A stretch of DNA of 64,000 bases, taken from NCBI RefSeq assembly GCF_003967515.1, contig NZ_BIFQ01000001.1, forward strand, positions 3,844,001-3,908,000, read 5' to 3'. The DNA is from Dictyobacter aurantiacus (GTDB lineage Bacteria > Chloroflexota > Ktedonobacteria > Ktedonobacterales > Ktedonobacteraceae). The notes beneath the pieces were generated by a model, which was not told the origin of the DNA, did no database searches, and was given only the letters and a program-made list of their open reading frames with translations. How positions within the stretch are numbered: position 1 is the stretch's first letter; each line of letters starts with the position of its first letter. Of this stretch, positions 9,388-18,619 are shown in pieces. A program made the position numbers and the translations under genes.

Positions 9388-11073
9388 TCAGGCTTGATGA
9401 GCCAGGGGTGCGATGCGTTTGGGTGATCCATAGTGATTGAGCTCAAAATCAATGGTATGCTCATAGGCCGCGAACGTTTTTTTGAGGCGGGTCAGGTTGT
9501 CGGCCGCGTCATCTTTGATGGTGTACATGAGGGCATAATGGTCTTCACTGGAGATCGCCTGCTTGAAGATCTCTCGGGCTTCCATGTGTTGCTGCAGCAT
9601 TTGCAGCGCGATGATCTTGCCGATGAGGGCGAGGGTGGTATCGCAGTCGATGTTGAGCGCCTGCTCAAACGATGTCAGAGCCTCTTCGGCGCGCCGCAGA
9701 TAGAGCAACGCCACCCCGCGTCCGATATGGGGTCTGGAGCTATCGGGATCGATACGCATGGCCTGCTCATAAGCGCTGAGTGCCTCTTCATAGCGCGCCA
9801 GTTTGAGGGACATGATGCCGGTTTTGCGATAGACCAGCGCATAGTGGGAGCCAAGACGGATGGCGTGCATGCGTGTGGCCTGCCGATAGGCGGCCAGCGC
9901 CTCCTCGTGATGCTGGAGAATCTCCAGTACCAGGCCGGTATTATAATAGGCCAGCGCGTACTGCGGATCGATGATGGTGGCCTGTTTATACGCCCGCAGC
10001 GCTTCCGGATAGCGCCTGAGCTGCCGCAGGACGGTCCCTTTATTGTTGTGGGCTAGCGCGAAATCAGGCTCGATCTTGATCGCTTGTTCATATGCTTCCA
10101 GCGCCTCCTCATAGCGTTGGAGATTAGCCAGGGCGATGCCCCGGCTGTGATAGATGCGCGCGTTATCCGGTGTCAGGCGCAGCGCCTGCTGATAGCAGAT
10201 GGCCGCCTTTTCATATTGCTGGGCGCTGAAGAGTTGATTGCCCTCCTGTAGCCATTCCCGCGCCGATTTGTCGATGGCATGCACAAAGCTCAACATATCG
10301 GGATGTCTGGCTGTACGTTCCCTGGCGATCGCCTTCATGACCGCCTGCGAAATGTGTTCGGGAATCTGGGGATTGATCTGATGGAGCGCTGGCGGCTGTT
10401 CAGAGAGATGATTGAAGGCCATTGTATAGATATCGGCGTTGGGAAAAGGGGTCTTGCCCGTCAGTAGTTCGTAGGCGATACACCCCAGGGCGTATTGATC
10501 ACTTTCCTTGCTGATCATGCCCCGGAACTGCTCGGGCGCCATATACGCGGGGGTGCCAGCTACGCTCCCGTTTTTGATACTCTGCGATTGCAGCGTCTGT
10601 GACATCCCAAAGTCGGCGATCAAGATATCGTTCTTCTCATTGAACAGAATGTTTTCTGGTTTGAGATCGCGATGGATGATGTTATGCTGATGGGCGAACT
10701 GGAGCGCTGTGGCGATCTGATGCAGGATCTGTTTGATCTGTTCGAACGACAGTGGTTGGGTCGCCGTGTTGCGCAAGAGCTGGCGCAACGATCCGCCCGT
10801 AGCCAGTTCCGTCACCAGATAAGGGGTAAACTCATGCAGGCCCACATCAATCACTCGCAGGATGAACGGATGCTGCAGCATTTCAAGCAGCTTGGCTTCA
10901 CGGAAAAACCCCTCTCTATCGGACTGCGTTTGCAGGAATGCTCCATGTAAGATTTTTATGGCAACCACACGATTGCTTAATACCAGGTGCTCCGCCCGAT
11001 AGACACGTCCGTATGTTCCGCTAGAGATGGGTTCGAGCAGGCGATAATTGCCGATGGTTGCAAGTTGTTCCAT
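9388..11073 (-). CDS. Ser/Thr protein kinase with TPR repeats
   Basis: 561 residues. Residues 1-270 form a PknB-type kinase domain: glycine loop SSGTYGRVYRAE, Lys40 in VVAIKIL, HRDLKPEN at 134-141, DFG at 154-156 and GTPAYMAPEQ in the activation segment. From about 275 onward there are six to seven tetratricopeptide repeats (for example YEEALEAYEQAIKIEPD). There is no membrane helix, so it is probably cytosolic, with the TPRs recruiting substrates or partners. It stands alone and is transcribed away from the lys operon. The start follows AGGGATTAAGT. Confidence 0.92.
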   Translation of the reverse strand: MEQLATIGNYRLLEPISSGTYGRVYRAEHLVLSNRVVAIKILHGAFLQTQSDREGFFREAKLLEMLQHPFILRVIDVGLHEFTPYLVTELATGGSLRQLLRNTATQPLSFEQIKQILHQIATALQFAHQHNIIHRDLKPENILFNEKNDILIADFGMSQTLQSQSIKNGSVAGTPAYMAPEQFRGMISKESDQYALGCIAYELLTGKTPFPNADIYTMAFNHLSEQPPALHQINPQIPEHISQAVMKAIARERTARHPDMLSFVHAIDKSAREWLQEGNQLFSAQQYEKAAICYQQALRLTPDNARIYHSRGIALANLQRYEEALEAYEQAIKIEPDFALAHNNKGTVLRQLRRYPEALRAYKQATIIDPQYALAYYNTGLVLEILQHHEEALAAYRQATRMHAIRLGSHYALVYRKTGIMSLKLARYEEALSAYEQAMRIDPDSSRPHIGRGVALLYLRRAEEALTSFEQALNIDCDTTLALIGKIIALQMLQQHMEAREIFKQAISSEDHYALMYTIKDDAADNLTRLKKTFAAYEHTIDFELNHYGSPKRIAPLAHQA

Positions 11074-11371
11074 ACTTAATCCCTATGTCTAAAAATTCCA
11101 TTTCTTGCTGAGGTCTTTTCTTCCTTGAAAAGAACGAATGTAGTATATAAATTCATCAAAACACTTGTCAATAAAAAAGGAATTATATTTATATTTCTAT
11201 GCCGGGCAATTTTATGTAATGGGAGCGTATTTTATGGCTGAATTTGTCACGATGGTGATTTTGTCCATAGGCATAGTATGTTTGTTGTAGATATTTCCGG
11301 TTTGTTGTCCCGAGCAAAAATTTGGCTATGTAGCCATTGACAATCCGAAATGAGCGTGTTATAAATTTGAA
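11074..11371. other. Divergent promoter region
   Basis: About 300 bases between the kinase gene (minus) and the lys leader (plus), AT-rich. The lys promoter at 11337-11365 is the only element I can assign. Confidence 0.6.
11337..11365 (+). promoter_or_regulatory. Promoter of the lysine operon
   Basis: TTGACA at 11337-11342, a 17-base spacer and TATAAA at 11360-11365 make a near-consensus sigma-70 promoter. Transcription would start near 11372, shortly before the first T-box stem I. No comparable promoter is seen between the two T-boxes. Confidence 0.8.
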
Positions 11372-11403
11372 CAAGGAAAACACACAACCGCATAGCGAAA
11401 AAG

Positions 11404-11677
11404 CTTTGACAGGACAAGTAGCGATTATCCGTTACGGACAGAGAGTAGATAGCTGGTGAGAAGTCTACACGCTAACCAATCGCGAATAAGACCCTGAAGC
11501 TGCGAGAAGAAATCGCTTGTACGCGAAAGTAGAACTGCGCCGGTGGCCACCGTAATCGGGCCTGAGTATGTATCATACATACTTGCTGAGGTCAATATCG
11601 TGAGGTATTGGCGAATGCAGGTGGCAACACGAGAGTATAACGCTCTTCGTCCTGAGTAGTAGGATGAAGGGCTTTTT
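11404..11677 (+). promoter_or_regulatory. T-box leader 1 (tRNA-Lys sensing, putative)
   Basis: Stem I carries the AGTA loop-E sequence (11417-11420), and GCGATT (11421-11426) pairs with AATCGC (11478-11483). The opposite strand of the specifier loop is GAATAAGACC (11484-11493), in which AAG (11488-11490, Lys) followed by A is the best specifier. The T-box sequence is GCAGGTGGCAACACG near 11617-11631, with UGGC as the tRNA-end pairing bulge (11622-11625). A terminator follows: GCTCTTCGTCCT pairs with AGGATGAAGGGC, then T6 (11642-11677). The T-box deviates slightly from the usual AGGGTGGNACCGCG. It should stop transcription unless uncharged tRNA-Lys binds. Confidence 0.85.
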
Positions 11678-11730
11678 TGTTGGTCCTTTATCGATACGCA
11701 CATAGAAAAAGTAAAGATTGATAAGCGGTG

Positions 11731-12007
11731 TAGGGACAAGTAGCGGACCCCTGGGACATCCAGAGAGCGAACTGTTGGTGGAATGTTCGTATGACCAGCC
11801 CGTGAATAAGACCTGAAAGCTACGGAGAAGAAATCGCACGTGCGAAAGTAGAACTCTGTCGACCTGACCCTCGTTAACGGGTTCGCTACAGAACACACCA
11901 GGTGTTCTGCACGCCGAGGCCCATATCGTAAGGTATGGGTGAATGAGGGTGGTACCACGAGAGTTCGATGCTCTTCGTCCTTACAAGGGGGATGAAGGGC
12001 TTTTTTT
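11731..12007 (+). promoter_or_regulatory. T-box leader 2 (tRNA-Lys sensing, putative)
   Basis: This is a second complete T-box, with its specifier exactly 320 bases downstream of that of the first. It repeats GGACAAGTAGCG at the stem I base, GAATAAGACC in the specifier loop (AAG at 11808-11810) and the shared GCGAAAGTAGAAC linker. The T-box AGGGTGGTACCACG (11946-11959) is canonical, with UGGU at 11950-11953. Its terminator is GCTCTTCGTCCTT pairing with GGGGGATGAAGGGC, followed by T7 (about 11970-12007). lysW starts 57 bases later. Two terminators in series should give tighter and steeper control than one. Confidence 0.9.
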
Positions 12008-12063
12008 GTAACAAAAATTTAGCGTTAAATATAGCAATAAGCAACAAAAGAGGAGAAAAGAAG

Positions 12064-12228
12064 ATGGCGGCACAATGTCCAGAATGCGAAGCGAACGTAG
12101 AAGTACAGGGTCTGATGGTTGGCGAGATCACCTTTTGCCCTGACTGTAACGCGGAACTGGAAGTGATCAACGTAGAGCAACCTGAAGTAGCCCTGGCCCC
12201 AGAGGTCGAGGAAGATTGGGGAGAGTAA
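12064..12228 (+). CDS. lysW: LysW amino-group carrier protein
   Basis: 54 residues. The ATG at 12064 follows AGAGGAGAAAAGAAG; the frame is open further upstream, but that part lies in the T-box terminator. Two zinc-binding pairs (CPEC near residue 5 and CPDC near 26) and the acidic carboxyl terminus ending EDWGE are diagnostic. In this family the side chain of the last Glu is joined to alpha-aminoadipate, so that the pathway intermediates stay bound to the protein. It is the first gene of the operon, 4 bases before lysX. Confidence 0.96.
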   Translation: MAAQCPECEANVEVQGLMVGEITFCPDCNAELEVINVEQPEVALAPEVEEDWGE

Positions 12229-12232
12229 CCCT

Positions 12233-13096
12233 ATGCGCCTGGCTATCCTGACATCGCGAGTTCGCGTGGAAGAGAAATTGTTGGTGGAAGCGTTGCGACA
12301 GCGCTCGATCGAATTTGACCTGATTGATGATGGTGAACTGCTATTCGATCTGGCGCAGCCGCAGGAGCGCTGGCACAGATATGATGCCGTGCTCTGCCGC
12401 AGCGTGAGTCAGTCCCGTGGCCTGGCTGTCTTACACGTGCTGGAGCACTGGGGGATCCCGGTGTTTAACTCGGCGGCCGTGACCGCTCTCTGCAACGACA
12501 AACTGTTGACGACCCTGGCGCTGATCCGCGCCGGACTGCCCGTGCCGCGCACGCTGCTGGCCTTCGATGCCGAGCGTGCTCTGGAGGGGATCGAGTCCGT
12601 CGGTTATCCGGCCGTCTTAAAACCGGTCACCGGTTCCTGGGGACGCCTGCTGGCGCGCGTCAATGATCGCGACGCCGCCGAAGCTGTACTGGAGCACCAG
12701 GAGACCCTGGGGTCGTATCAACACCATATCCATTATATTCAGCAGCATGTAGATAAGCCGAACCGCGACATCCGAGCCTTTGTCATCGGTGACCGCACGA
12801 TCTGTGCCATTTATCGCACCAGCGCCCACTGGGTGACAAATACCGCTCGCGGAGCTGTAACCGACAACTGTCCCGTGACTCCCGAATTGGATAGCCTGTG
12901 TACCCGTGCCGCGCGGGCCGTTGGCGGCGGCATCCTGGCGGTGGACGTCTTTGAGGATCCCGAGCGGGGCCTGCTGGTCAACGAGATCAACGGCACCATG
13001 GAGTTTCGCAATAGCATCGCTCCCACGGGCGTGAATATTCCGCAGGAGATGATCGAGTACGTATTGAGCAATGTGCGGGAAGGGGTGGCGTTATGA
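12233..13096 (+). CDS. lysX: LysX, LysW-aminoadipate ligase (ATP-grasp)
   Basis: 287 residues of the RimK/LysX ATP-grasp family. Visible blocks are [20 protein letters not shown] (substrate/ATP lid region), [19 protein letters not shown] (ATP-binding lysine and glycine loop) and [14 protein letters not shown] (metal-binding Glu/Asn near the end). It attaches alpha-aminoadipate to the LysW terminal Glu using ATP. ArgX paralogues use glutamate; the homocitrate genes downstream favour the lysine assignment here. The stop overlaps the next start by 4 bases (ATGA). Confidence 0.93.
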   Translation: MRLAILTSRVRVEEKLLVEALRQRSIEFDLIDDGELLFDLAQPQERWHRYDAVLCRSVSQSRGLAVLHVLEHWGIPVFNSAAVTALCNDKLLTTLALIRAGLPVPRTLLAFDAERALEGIESVGYPAVLKPVTGSWGRLLARVNDRDAAEAVLEHQETLGSYQHHIHYIQQHVDKPNRDIRAFVIGDRTICAIYRTSAHWVTNTARGAVTDNCPVTPELDSLCTRAARAVGGGILAVDVFEDPERGLLVNEINGTMEFRNSIAPTGVNIPQEMIEYVLSNVREGVAL

Positions 13097-14151
13097 GCCG
13101 AGTACGCGTCGCCATCGTGGGCGGATCCGGCTATACCGGCGGCGAACTGATCCGCCTGCTCCTCTTCCATCCGCAGGTGGAGATCACGCAGGTGGCCTCG
13201 GGCAGCCAGGCGGGGCACTTCGTCCACAGCGCCCACCCGAATCTGCGCAAGATTAGCACACTGCGTTTCTGTCATCCCGACGACCTGACGTCTTGCGACG
13301 TACTGTTTCTCTGCCTGCCGCATGGCGTCTCTTCGGGCGAGATTGCGCGCTACCGGGCGATCGCCCCGCGCGTCATCGATCTGTCTGGCGATTTCCGCCT
13401 GCGCTCGCCCGAGCTGTATCAGCGCTGGTATGGACACGAGCATAAAGCTCCCTCGCTGCTATCCGAGGCGGTCTACGGTCTGCCCGAACTGCACCGTTCC
13501 GAGCTGACGGAGGCCACGCTGGTCAGCGGTACCGGATGTATGGCTACCACGTCGATCCTCGGCCTGGCACCGCTGTATCGCGCGGGCATTGTCAATCAAT
13601 CCATCCCATTGGTGGTGGAGGCCAAGGTTGGCTCTTCGGCGGCCGGCGCCAAGGCGGGACCTGCCAGTCACCATCCGGATCGCAGCGGGGCGGTACGCTC
13701 CTTTGAGCCAACGGGACATCGCCACACCGCCGAGCTGATTCAGGAACTGGGACAGTCGGGTGGCGAGCTGCGACAGACGGTCGCCTTCTCAGCCACCGCC
13801 ATCGAGTTGGTACGCGGTATCCTGGTGACCGCGCATGTGTTCCTGAACGAGCGCCTGGACGAGCGGGCCATCTGGCGCGTCTATCGCGAAGCCTATCAGC
13901 GCGAACCATTCATGCGCCTGGTCAAAGAGCGCAACGGTGTCTACCGCTATCCGGAACCCAAGATCCTGGCTGGCAGCAACTACTGTGACGTGGGTTTTGA
14001 GCTGGATGTTGAGCAGCAGCGCGTCGTCGTTATCGCCGCCCTGGACAATTTGATGAAGGGCGCCGCCGGCAACGGCGTGCAGGCCCTGAACTGCATGATG
14101 GGGTGGGACGAGACGCTGGGGCTGACCTTCCCCGGCCTGCATCCGGTGTAG
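13093..14151 (+). CDS. lysY: LysY, LysW-aminoadipyl-6-phosphate reductase
   Basis: 352 residues, homologous to ArgC N-acetyl-glutamyl-phosphate reductase. The amino end has the NADP-binding loop [14 protein letters not shown]. The catalytic cysteine is in [10 protein letters not shown], as in LysY proteins rather than the NPGCYPT of most Arg[16 protein letters not shown] and [12 protein letters not shown] follow. It reduces the phosphorylated, LysW-bound aminoadipate to the semialdehyde. It overlaps lysX and precedes lysZ by about 70 bases. Confidence 0.93.
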   Translation: MSRVRVAIVGGSGYTGGELIRLLLFHPQVEITQVASGSQAGHFVHSAHPNLRKISTLRFCHPDDLTSCDVLFLCLPHGVSSGEIARYRAIAPRVIDLSGDFRLRSPELYQRWYGHEHKAPSLLSEAVYGLPELHRSELTEATLVSGTGCMATTSILGLAPLYRAGIVNQSIPLVVEAKVGSSAAGAKAGPASHHPDRSGAVRSFEPTGHRHTAELIQELGQSGGELRQTVAFSATAIELVRGILVTAHVFLNERLDERAIWRVYREAYQREPFMRLVKERNGVYRYPEPKILAGSNYCDVGFELDVEQQRVVVIAALDNLMKGAAGNGVQALNCMMGWDETLGLTFPGLHPV

Positions 14152-14224
14152 ACCACCGCTGAAGAACTGGCTTTCTTATACCCTTGAAGAGATGGACATA
14201 ACGAGAAGAGAAATGGAGCATGCG

Positions 14225-15139
14225 ATGACACTGGTCGTAAAAATTGGCGGGGGCGCGGGCGTCGCCACCACAGCTATTGTGCAAGAAATCGCCCGCCTGG
14301 TTGCTGAAGGGGAGCGCGTGGTTCTCCTGCACGGTGGTTCTGACCTGACCAATACGCTGTCGGAGCGGCTGGGGCATCCAATGCGCATGATCACTTCTCC
14401 TAGCGGCATGACCAGCCGCTATACCGATAGCGAGACCCTGCAGATCTTCGCCATGGCCGTGGCTGGTCAGATCAATACAGAGCTGGTGGCGCAGTTGCAG
14501 CAGGCGGGCGTGAATGCCTTCGGCATGGCTGGCGTAGATGGCCGTCTGCTGGTGGCCCGGCGCAAAGCGGTCGTGCGCTCGGTAACCCCCGAGGGCCGCG
14601 TACAGATCTTGCGCGACGACTACACCGGTCAGATCGAACAGGTGAACAGCGCGCTGGTGGAGCAGCTGTTGTCCGCCGGCTACACACCCGTGATCGCGCC
14701 GCTGGCCCTGAGCCACCAGGGAGAGCGCCTGAACGTGGATGGTGATCGGGCCGCCGCCGCCGTGGCTGCCGCCCTGCATGCCGATACGCTGGCGATCATG
14801 ACCAACGTTCCCGGTTTGCTGCAAGATCCACAGGATGCCTCGACCCTGATCGAGACCATTCCAGCCGCGCAACTGGATACCTACATGCAGTACGCCAGAG
14901 GGCGCATGCGCAAGAAATTACTGGGCGCCCAGGAGGCGTTGCAGGGTGGGGTCTCCCGCGTTTGCATCGGCAGCGCCTCGCTGCGTGCCGTCATTAATGG
15001 CGCCGGTACCACGATCACCACCGCAGAATCAGAAGAAGAGGAAGAGCAGCGCACTGCTTCTGATCCACGCACGACGGAAGCAGTGCGCCAGACAGATACA
15101 ATCCACACAGCGATGCGCGAGATGGTGTCGCTGAGCTAA
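14225..15139 (+). CDS. lysZ: LysZ, LysW-aminoadipate kinase
   Basis: 304 residues from an ATG at 14225 (GGAG six bases upstream; MTLVVKIGGGAG is the typical family start; in-frame upstream ATGs at 14192 and 14213 are less likely). It is an amino acid kinase fold enzyme of the ArgB type: VVKIGGGAG and VVLLHGGSD near the start, then LNVDGDRAAAAVAAALHAD for nucleotide binding. It phosphorylates LysW-bound aminoadipate. The carboxyl end carries about 40 extra residues rich in Glu (ESEEEEEQRTASD) that the family normally lacks. Confidence 0.92.
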   Translation: MTLVVKIGGGAGVATTAIVQEIARLVAEGERVVLLHGGSDLTNTLSERLGHPMRMITSPSGMTSRYTDSETLQIFAMAVAGQINTELVAQLQQAGVNAFGMAGVDGRLLVARRKAVVRSVTPEGRVQILRDDYTGQIEQVNSALVEQLLSAGYTPVIAPLALSHQGERLNVDGDRAAAAVAAALHADTLAIMTNVPGLLQDPQDASTLIETIPAAQLDTYMQYARGRMRKKLLGAQEALQGGVSRVCIGSASLRAVINGAGTTITTAESEEEEEQRTASDPRTTEAVRQTDTIHTAMREMVSLS

Positions 15140-15176
15140 ATAGAGGTAAAGGAAAAAGAGAGGAAGGAGGTCCCAG

Positions 15177-17474
15177 ATGGGCACAAATCTAATTGAACTG
15201 GAAAACACATATACGAGCGGTGTCTATGGGAAGCGACCTGTCGCCATCGTGCGCGGTCAGGGTGCCACATTATGGGACGCTGAGGGACGCAGCTATATTG
15301 ATTGCATGGCCGGACATGGTGTGGCGAATATCGGACATGGGCGCAGCGAGATCGCGGCGGCCCTGGCGGCCCAGGCGCAGCGACTGATCACCTGTCCCGA
15401 AGTTGTCTATAATGATGTGCGTGCGCGCCTGTTAGAGCGCCTGGCGCAGATCACGCCGGCCGGGTTAGAGCATTTCTTCCTCTGCAACAGTGGCACCGAG
15501 GCGGTTGAGGGAGCCTTCAAGTTCGCCCGCCTGGCTACGGGCCGCACCGGTATCGTCGCCACGCTGCGCGGCTTCCACGGTCGCAGCATGGGCGCGCTCT
15601 CCGCCACCTGGGAGAAGCACTACCGCGAGCCCTTCGCGCCGCTGGTCCCGGATGTTTCACATATCCGCTACAACGATCTGAGCGCCGCCGAGGCGGCCAT
15701 CACCGACAATACCGCGGCCGTCATCATTGAGCTGGTGCAGGCTGAAGGCGGCGTACACGTTGCCCAGGAGGCCTATGTACAGGGATTGGCCGCCCTCTGT
15801 CGTGAGCGCGGCGCCCTGTTGATTATCGATGAGATCCAGACGGGCTTTGGACGTACTGGTACCCTGTTCGCCTGTGAGCAATATGGCGTAGAGCCAGACA
15901 TCCTCTGCCTGGCTAAATCCCTGGCCGGAGGCGTTCCTATGGGAGCTGTCTGCCTGGGACAGCGCGTGATGGAGAGCGGCCGCGTCACCCGTGGCGCACA
16001 CGGCAGCACCTTTGGCGGCAATCCTCTCGCCTGCGCCGCCGCCCTGGCGACGCTTGATGTGCTCGAAAGAGAAAATCTGGCGACCCGTGCCGTAGAACTG
16101 GGCGAGCACGCGCGTGAGCGCCTGCGCTCCATTCAATCTCCCCTTATTCGTGAGGTGCGTGGTCGCGGCCTGCTCATCGGGATCGAACTGAGCAAGCGCG
16201 TCCAGCCGTATCTGGAAGCACTCTGTGAGCGTGGTGTACTGGCCTTGCCGGCTGGTCCCAATGTCCTGCGCCTGCTGCCGCCGCTGGTGATCAGCCAGGA
16301 GCAGCTAGACCAGGCCATCGACATCATCAGCGAGATACTGACCGGATCTACCAGTTCAGTCCCGCTACCCGAGGTTGTCCCTGTGCAGAACCGCGAGGTT
16401 GACCTTTTACAGCGCATGTTGACCATCCCCAGCCTCTCACGACAGGAAGGGGCGCTGGCCCGCTACCTGGTTGAGCAGGCGCGGCAGATGGGACTGCACG
16501 CCTACATCGATGAGGTAGGCAACTTCGTGGCTAGCACCCACGCGGAACTAGATGGCCAGCAGCCGGTCGTTTTGTTGGGGCATATGGATACGGTGCCGGG
16601 CAATATTCCGGTACGCATCGAGAATGGTCTGCTCTTTGGTCGCGGGGCCGTCGATGCCAAGGGACCGCTGGCCGCCTTTATCTGTGCCGCCGCCCGCGTG
16701 GCGTCCGGCGGTGCGCCTGCCCGTCCTATCGTCGTCGTCGGGGCGGTTGAAGAAGAAGCGGCGACCTCGCGTGGTGCGCGTGGAGTCGTCAACCGCTATC
16801 AGCCATCGGCCTGTATCATTGGCGAGCCAAGCAGCAGTCAGGCCGTCACCATCGGATACAAAGGACGTCTGCTCATCGATGGCTGCGTCTCGCACCAATC
16901 AAGTCACAGTGCTGGACCTTTGCAGAGTAGCAATGAAGTGGCCACCGCTTTCTGGGAGCGCGTGCGTCGCCATGCCGATGAATGGAACCAGGAGCACGCG
17001 GGGGCGTCAACCTTCGCCGCCTTGCTGCCGTCGCTGCGCCGCATCAACAGCGAGCACGACGGCCTGGAGGAGCGTACCAGCTTCACCATCGGCTATCGTC
17101 TGCCGCCCAACTTTGACATTGCCGCCTTACGCGAGCAACTGCAGCGCTGGGCCTACACCGACGACATTCACCTGATCTTCTCAGGTGAAGAGGTCGCCTT
17201 TCAGACGAACCGCGCCATTCCCCTGGCCCGAGCCTTCATGGCCGCCATCCGCGCCACCGGCGGGCAGCCAACCTTTAAAAACAAAACGGGAACGTCAGAT
17301 ATGAATGTTGTGGGCCCGGTCTGGGGGCAGAACATCGTCGCCTATGGACCTGGCGACTCACGCCTCGATCATACGCCCAATGAGCACATCCGGGTGGATG
17401 AATATACCCACGCAATTGATGTGCTGGAACATGTTCTGCACGAAACTGCATCGCAAAGGGAAATAGCATTATGA
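15177..17474 (+). CDS. LysJ-LysK fusion: LysW-aminoadipate-semialdehyde aminotransferase + LysW-lysine hydrolase
   Basis: 765 residues joining two normally separate enzymes. Residues 1 to about 390 are a class III PLP aminotransferase (LysJ/ArgD type): [28 protein letters not shown] and the PLP lysine K247 in CLAKSLAGG. From about 405 to 765 there is an M20 metallopeptidase (LysK): [12 protein letters not shown] (H469), [29 protein letters not shown] and a final DHTPNEH metal ligand. LysJ converts the bound semialdehyde to lysine; LysK frees lysine from LysW. Both halves keep their catalytic residues, with only a short linker and no internal stop. The start follows GGAAGGAGG; the end overlaps the homocitrate synthase start by 4 bases. 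Confidence 0.93.
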   Translation: MGTNLIELENTYTSGVYGKRPVAIVRGQGATLWDAEGRSYIDCMAGHGVANIGHGRSEIAAALAAQAQRLITCPEVVYNDVRARLLERLAQITPAGLEHFFLCNSGTEAVEGAFKFARLATGRTGIVATLRGFHGRSMGALSATWEKHYREPFAPLVPDVSHIRYNDLSAAEAAITDNTAAVIIELVQAEGGVHVAQEAYVQGLAALCRERGALLIIDEIQTGFGRTGTLFACEQYGVEPDILCLAKSLAGGVPMGAVCLGQRVMESGRVTRGAHGSTFGGNPLACAAALATLDVLERENLATRAVELGEHARERLRSIQSPLIREVRGRGLLIGIELSKRVQPYLEALCERGVLALPAGPNVLRLLPPLVISQEQLDQAIDIISEILTGSTSSVPLPEVVPVQNREVDLLQRMLTIPSLSRQEGALARYLVEQARQMGLHAYIDEVGNFVASTHAELDGQQPVVLLGHMDTVPGNIPVRIENGLLFGRGAVDAKGPLAAFICAAARVASGGAPARPIVVVGAVEEEAATSRGARGVVNRYQPSACIIGEPSSSQAVTIGYKGRLLIDGCVSHQSSHSAGPLQSSNEVATAFWERVRRHADEWNQEHAGASTFAALLPSLRRINSEHDGLEERTSFTIGYRLPPNFDIAALREQLQRWAYTDDIHLIFSGEEVAFQTNRAIPLARAFMAAIRATGGQPTFKNKTGTSDMNVVGPVWGQNIVAYGPGDSRLDHTPNEHIRVDEYTHAIDVLEHVLHETASQREIAL

Positions 17475-18619
17475 GATCTCTGGCTATTCTGGATAGCACC
17501 CTGCGCGAGGGGGAGCAATTCATCAAAACCTACTTCAACCTGGAGCAGCGTGTGATGATTGCGCGCCTGCTCGATCGGCTCGGGGTGACGTTCATTGAGG
17601 TACCCTCGCCCATCGCTTCGCCTGAGACGCGCGAGGCTATCCAGGCCATCTGCGCGCTCAACCTGCGCTCGCACGTGGTGGCCCATGTGCGCTGTGTCGA
17701 GGCCGATGTGCAGGCTGCGCTGGATACCGATGTCTATGGCCTGAACCTGTTCTTCGGTACCTCTCAGGAACTGCGCTCATATAGCCATGGCAGAAGGATC
17801 GAGCAGATCGCCACCGAGGCGGTCCCGTTGATCCGCCGCATTCGTGAGGCCGGCCGCTACGTGCGCTTCTCGGCCGAAGATGCCTTTCGCAGCGACCTGG
17901 TCGATCTGCTGACGGTCTTTGATGCTGTAGTCGATGCTGGTGTCGAACGCATCGGCCTGCCAGATACAGTTGGTATAGCGACCCCACGTCAGGTTGACCG
18001 TCTGGTGAGCCTGATCGCCAGTCGCTATCCCAATGTCGGCATCGAGTTTCATGGGCATAACGATACTGGCTGCGCCATCGCCAACACCATCTCGGCCTTT
18101 GAGGCCGGGGCGGACTGCCTGGACGTCACCGTCATGGGCATCGGCGAGCGCAACGGCATCGCCTCTCTGAGCGGCATCATCTCACAACTCTATATCCATT
18201 ATCCTGATCTGCTCGCTACCTACGATCTGACCCAGCTGGTGGAGCTGGACCAGTATGTAGCGGACTGTCTGAATATCAATATTCCCTATAATATGCCGAT
18301 TACCGCCCCCAGCGCCTTTACGCATCGCGCCGGGGTGCATACTAAAGCGGTCCTGCGCAATCCACATGCGTATGAGATCCTCAATCCTACCGACTTTGGT
18401 GTCGCGCGCCATGTCGATATTGGATCGCGCTTCACCGGACGCTATGCCGTAGGGCATAGAGCCGTCTCATTGGGACTGCAACTGACTCCTGAAGAGCTCG
18501 CGCGACTCACGCAGGCGCTGAAAGAGCGTGCGGAGAGCGGCTCGCTCAGCGATGAAGAGGTCAATACATTTATTCTTGCCTGGTATGAAGAGAAAGGAAG
18601 CCTGGTATGGGAACGCTAG
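17471..18619 (+). CDS. hcs: Homocitrate synthase
   Basis: 382 residues of the DRE-TIM metallolyase family. DSTLREGEQF near residue 8 gives the Asp-Arg-Glu motif, and EFHGHNDTGCAIANT holds the metal-binding His-x-His. GIGERNGIASLSG and HRAGVHTKA are typical of homocitrate rather than isopropylmalate synthases, as is the length without a regulatory LeuA domain. It condenses 2-oxoglutarate with acetyl-CoA, the first step of the pathway. It overlaps the gene before by 4 bases and the gene after by 13. Confidence 0.92.
   Translation: MRSLAILDSTLREGEQFIKTYFNLEQRVMIARLLDRLGVTFIEVPSPIASPETREAIQAICALNLRSHVVAHVRCVEADVQAALDTDVYGLNLFFGTSQELRSYSHGRRIEQIATEAVPLIRRIREAGRYVRFSAEDAFRSDLVDLLTVFDAVVDAGVERIGLPDTVGIATPRQVDRLVSLIASRYPNVGIEFHGHNDTGCAIANTISAFEAGADCLDVTVMGIGERNGIASLSGIISQLYIHYPDLLATYDLTQLVELDQYVADCLNINIPYNMPITAPSAFTHRAGVHTKAVLRNPHAYEILNPTDFGVARHVDIGSRFTGRYAVGHRAVSLGLQLTPEELARLTQALKERAESGSLSDEEVNTFILAWYEEKGSLVWER

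Noticed and set aside
11425-11958. Minus-strand ORF of 177 codons through the leaders
   Set aside because: The region is explained by two T-box RNAs on the plus strand; the frame has no ribosome site.
14030-14872. Minus-strand ORF of 280 codons opposite lysY/lysZ
   Set aside because: Opposes well-supported genes, has biased His/Gln/Arg composition and no recognisable domain.
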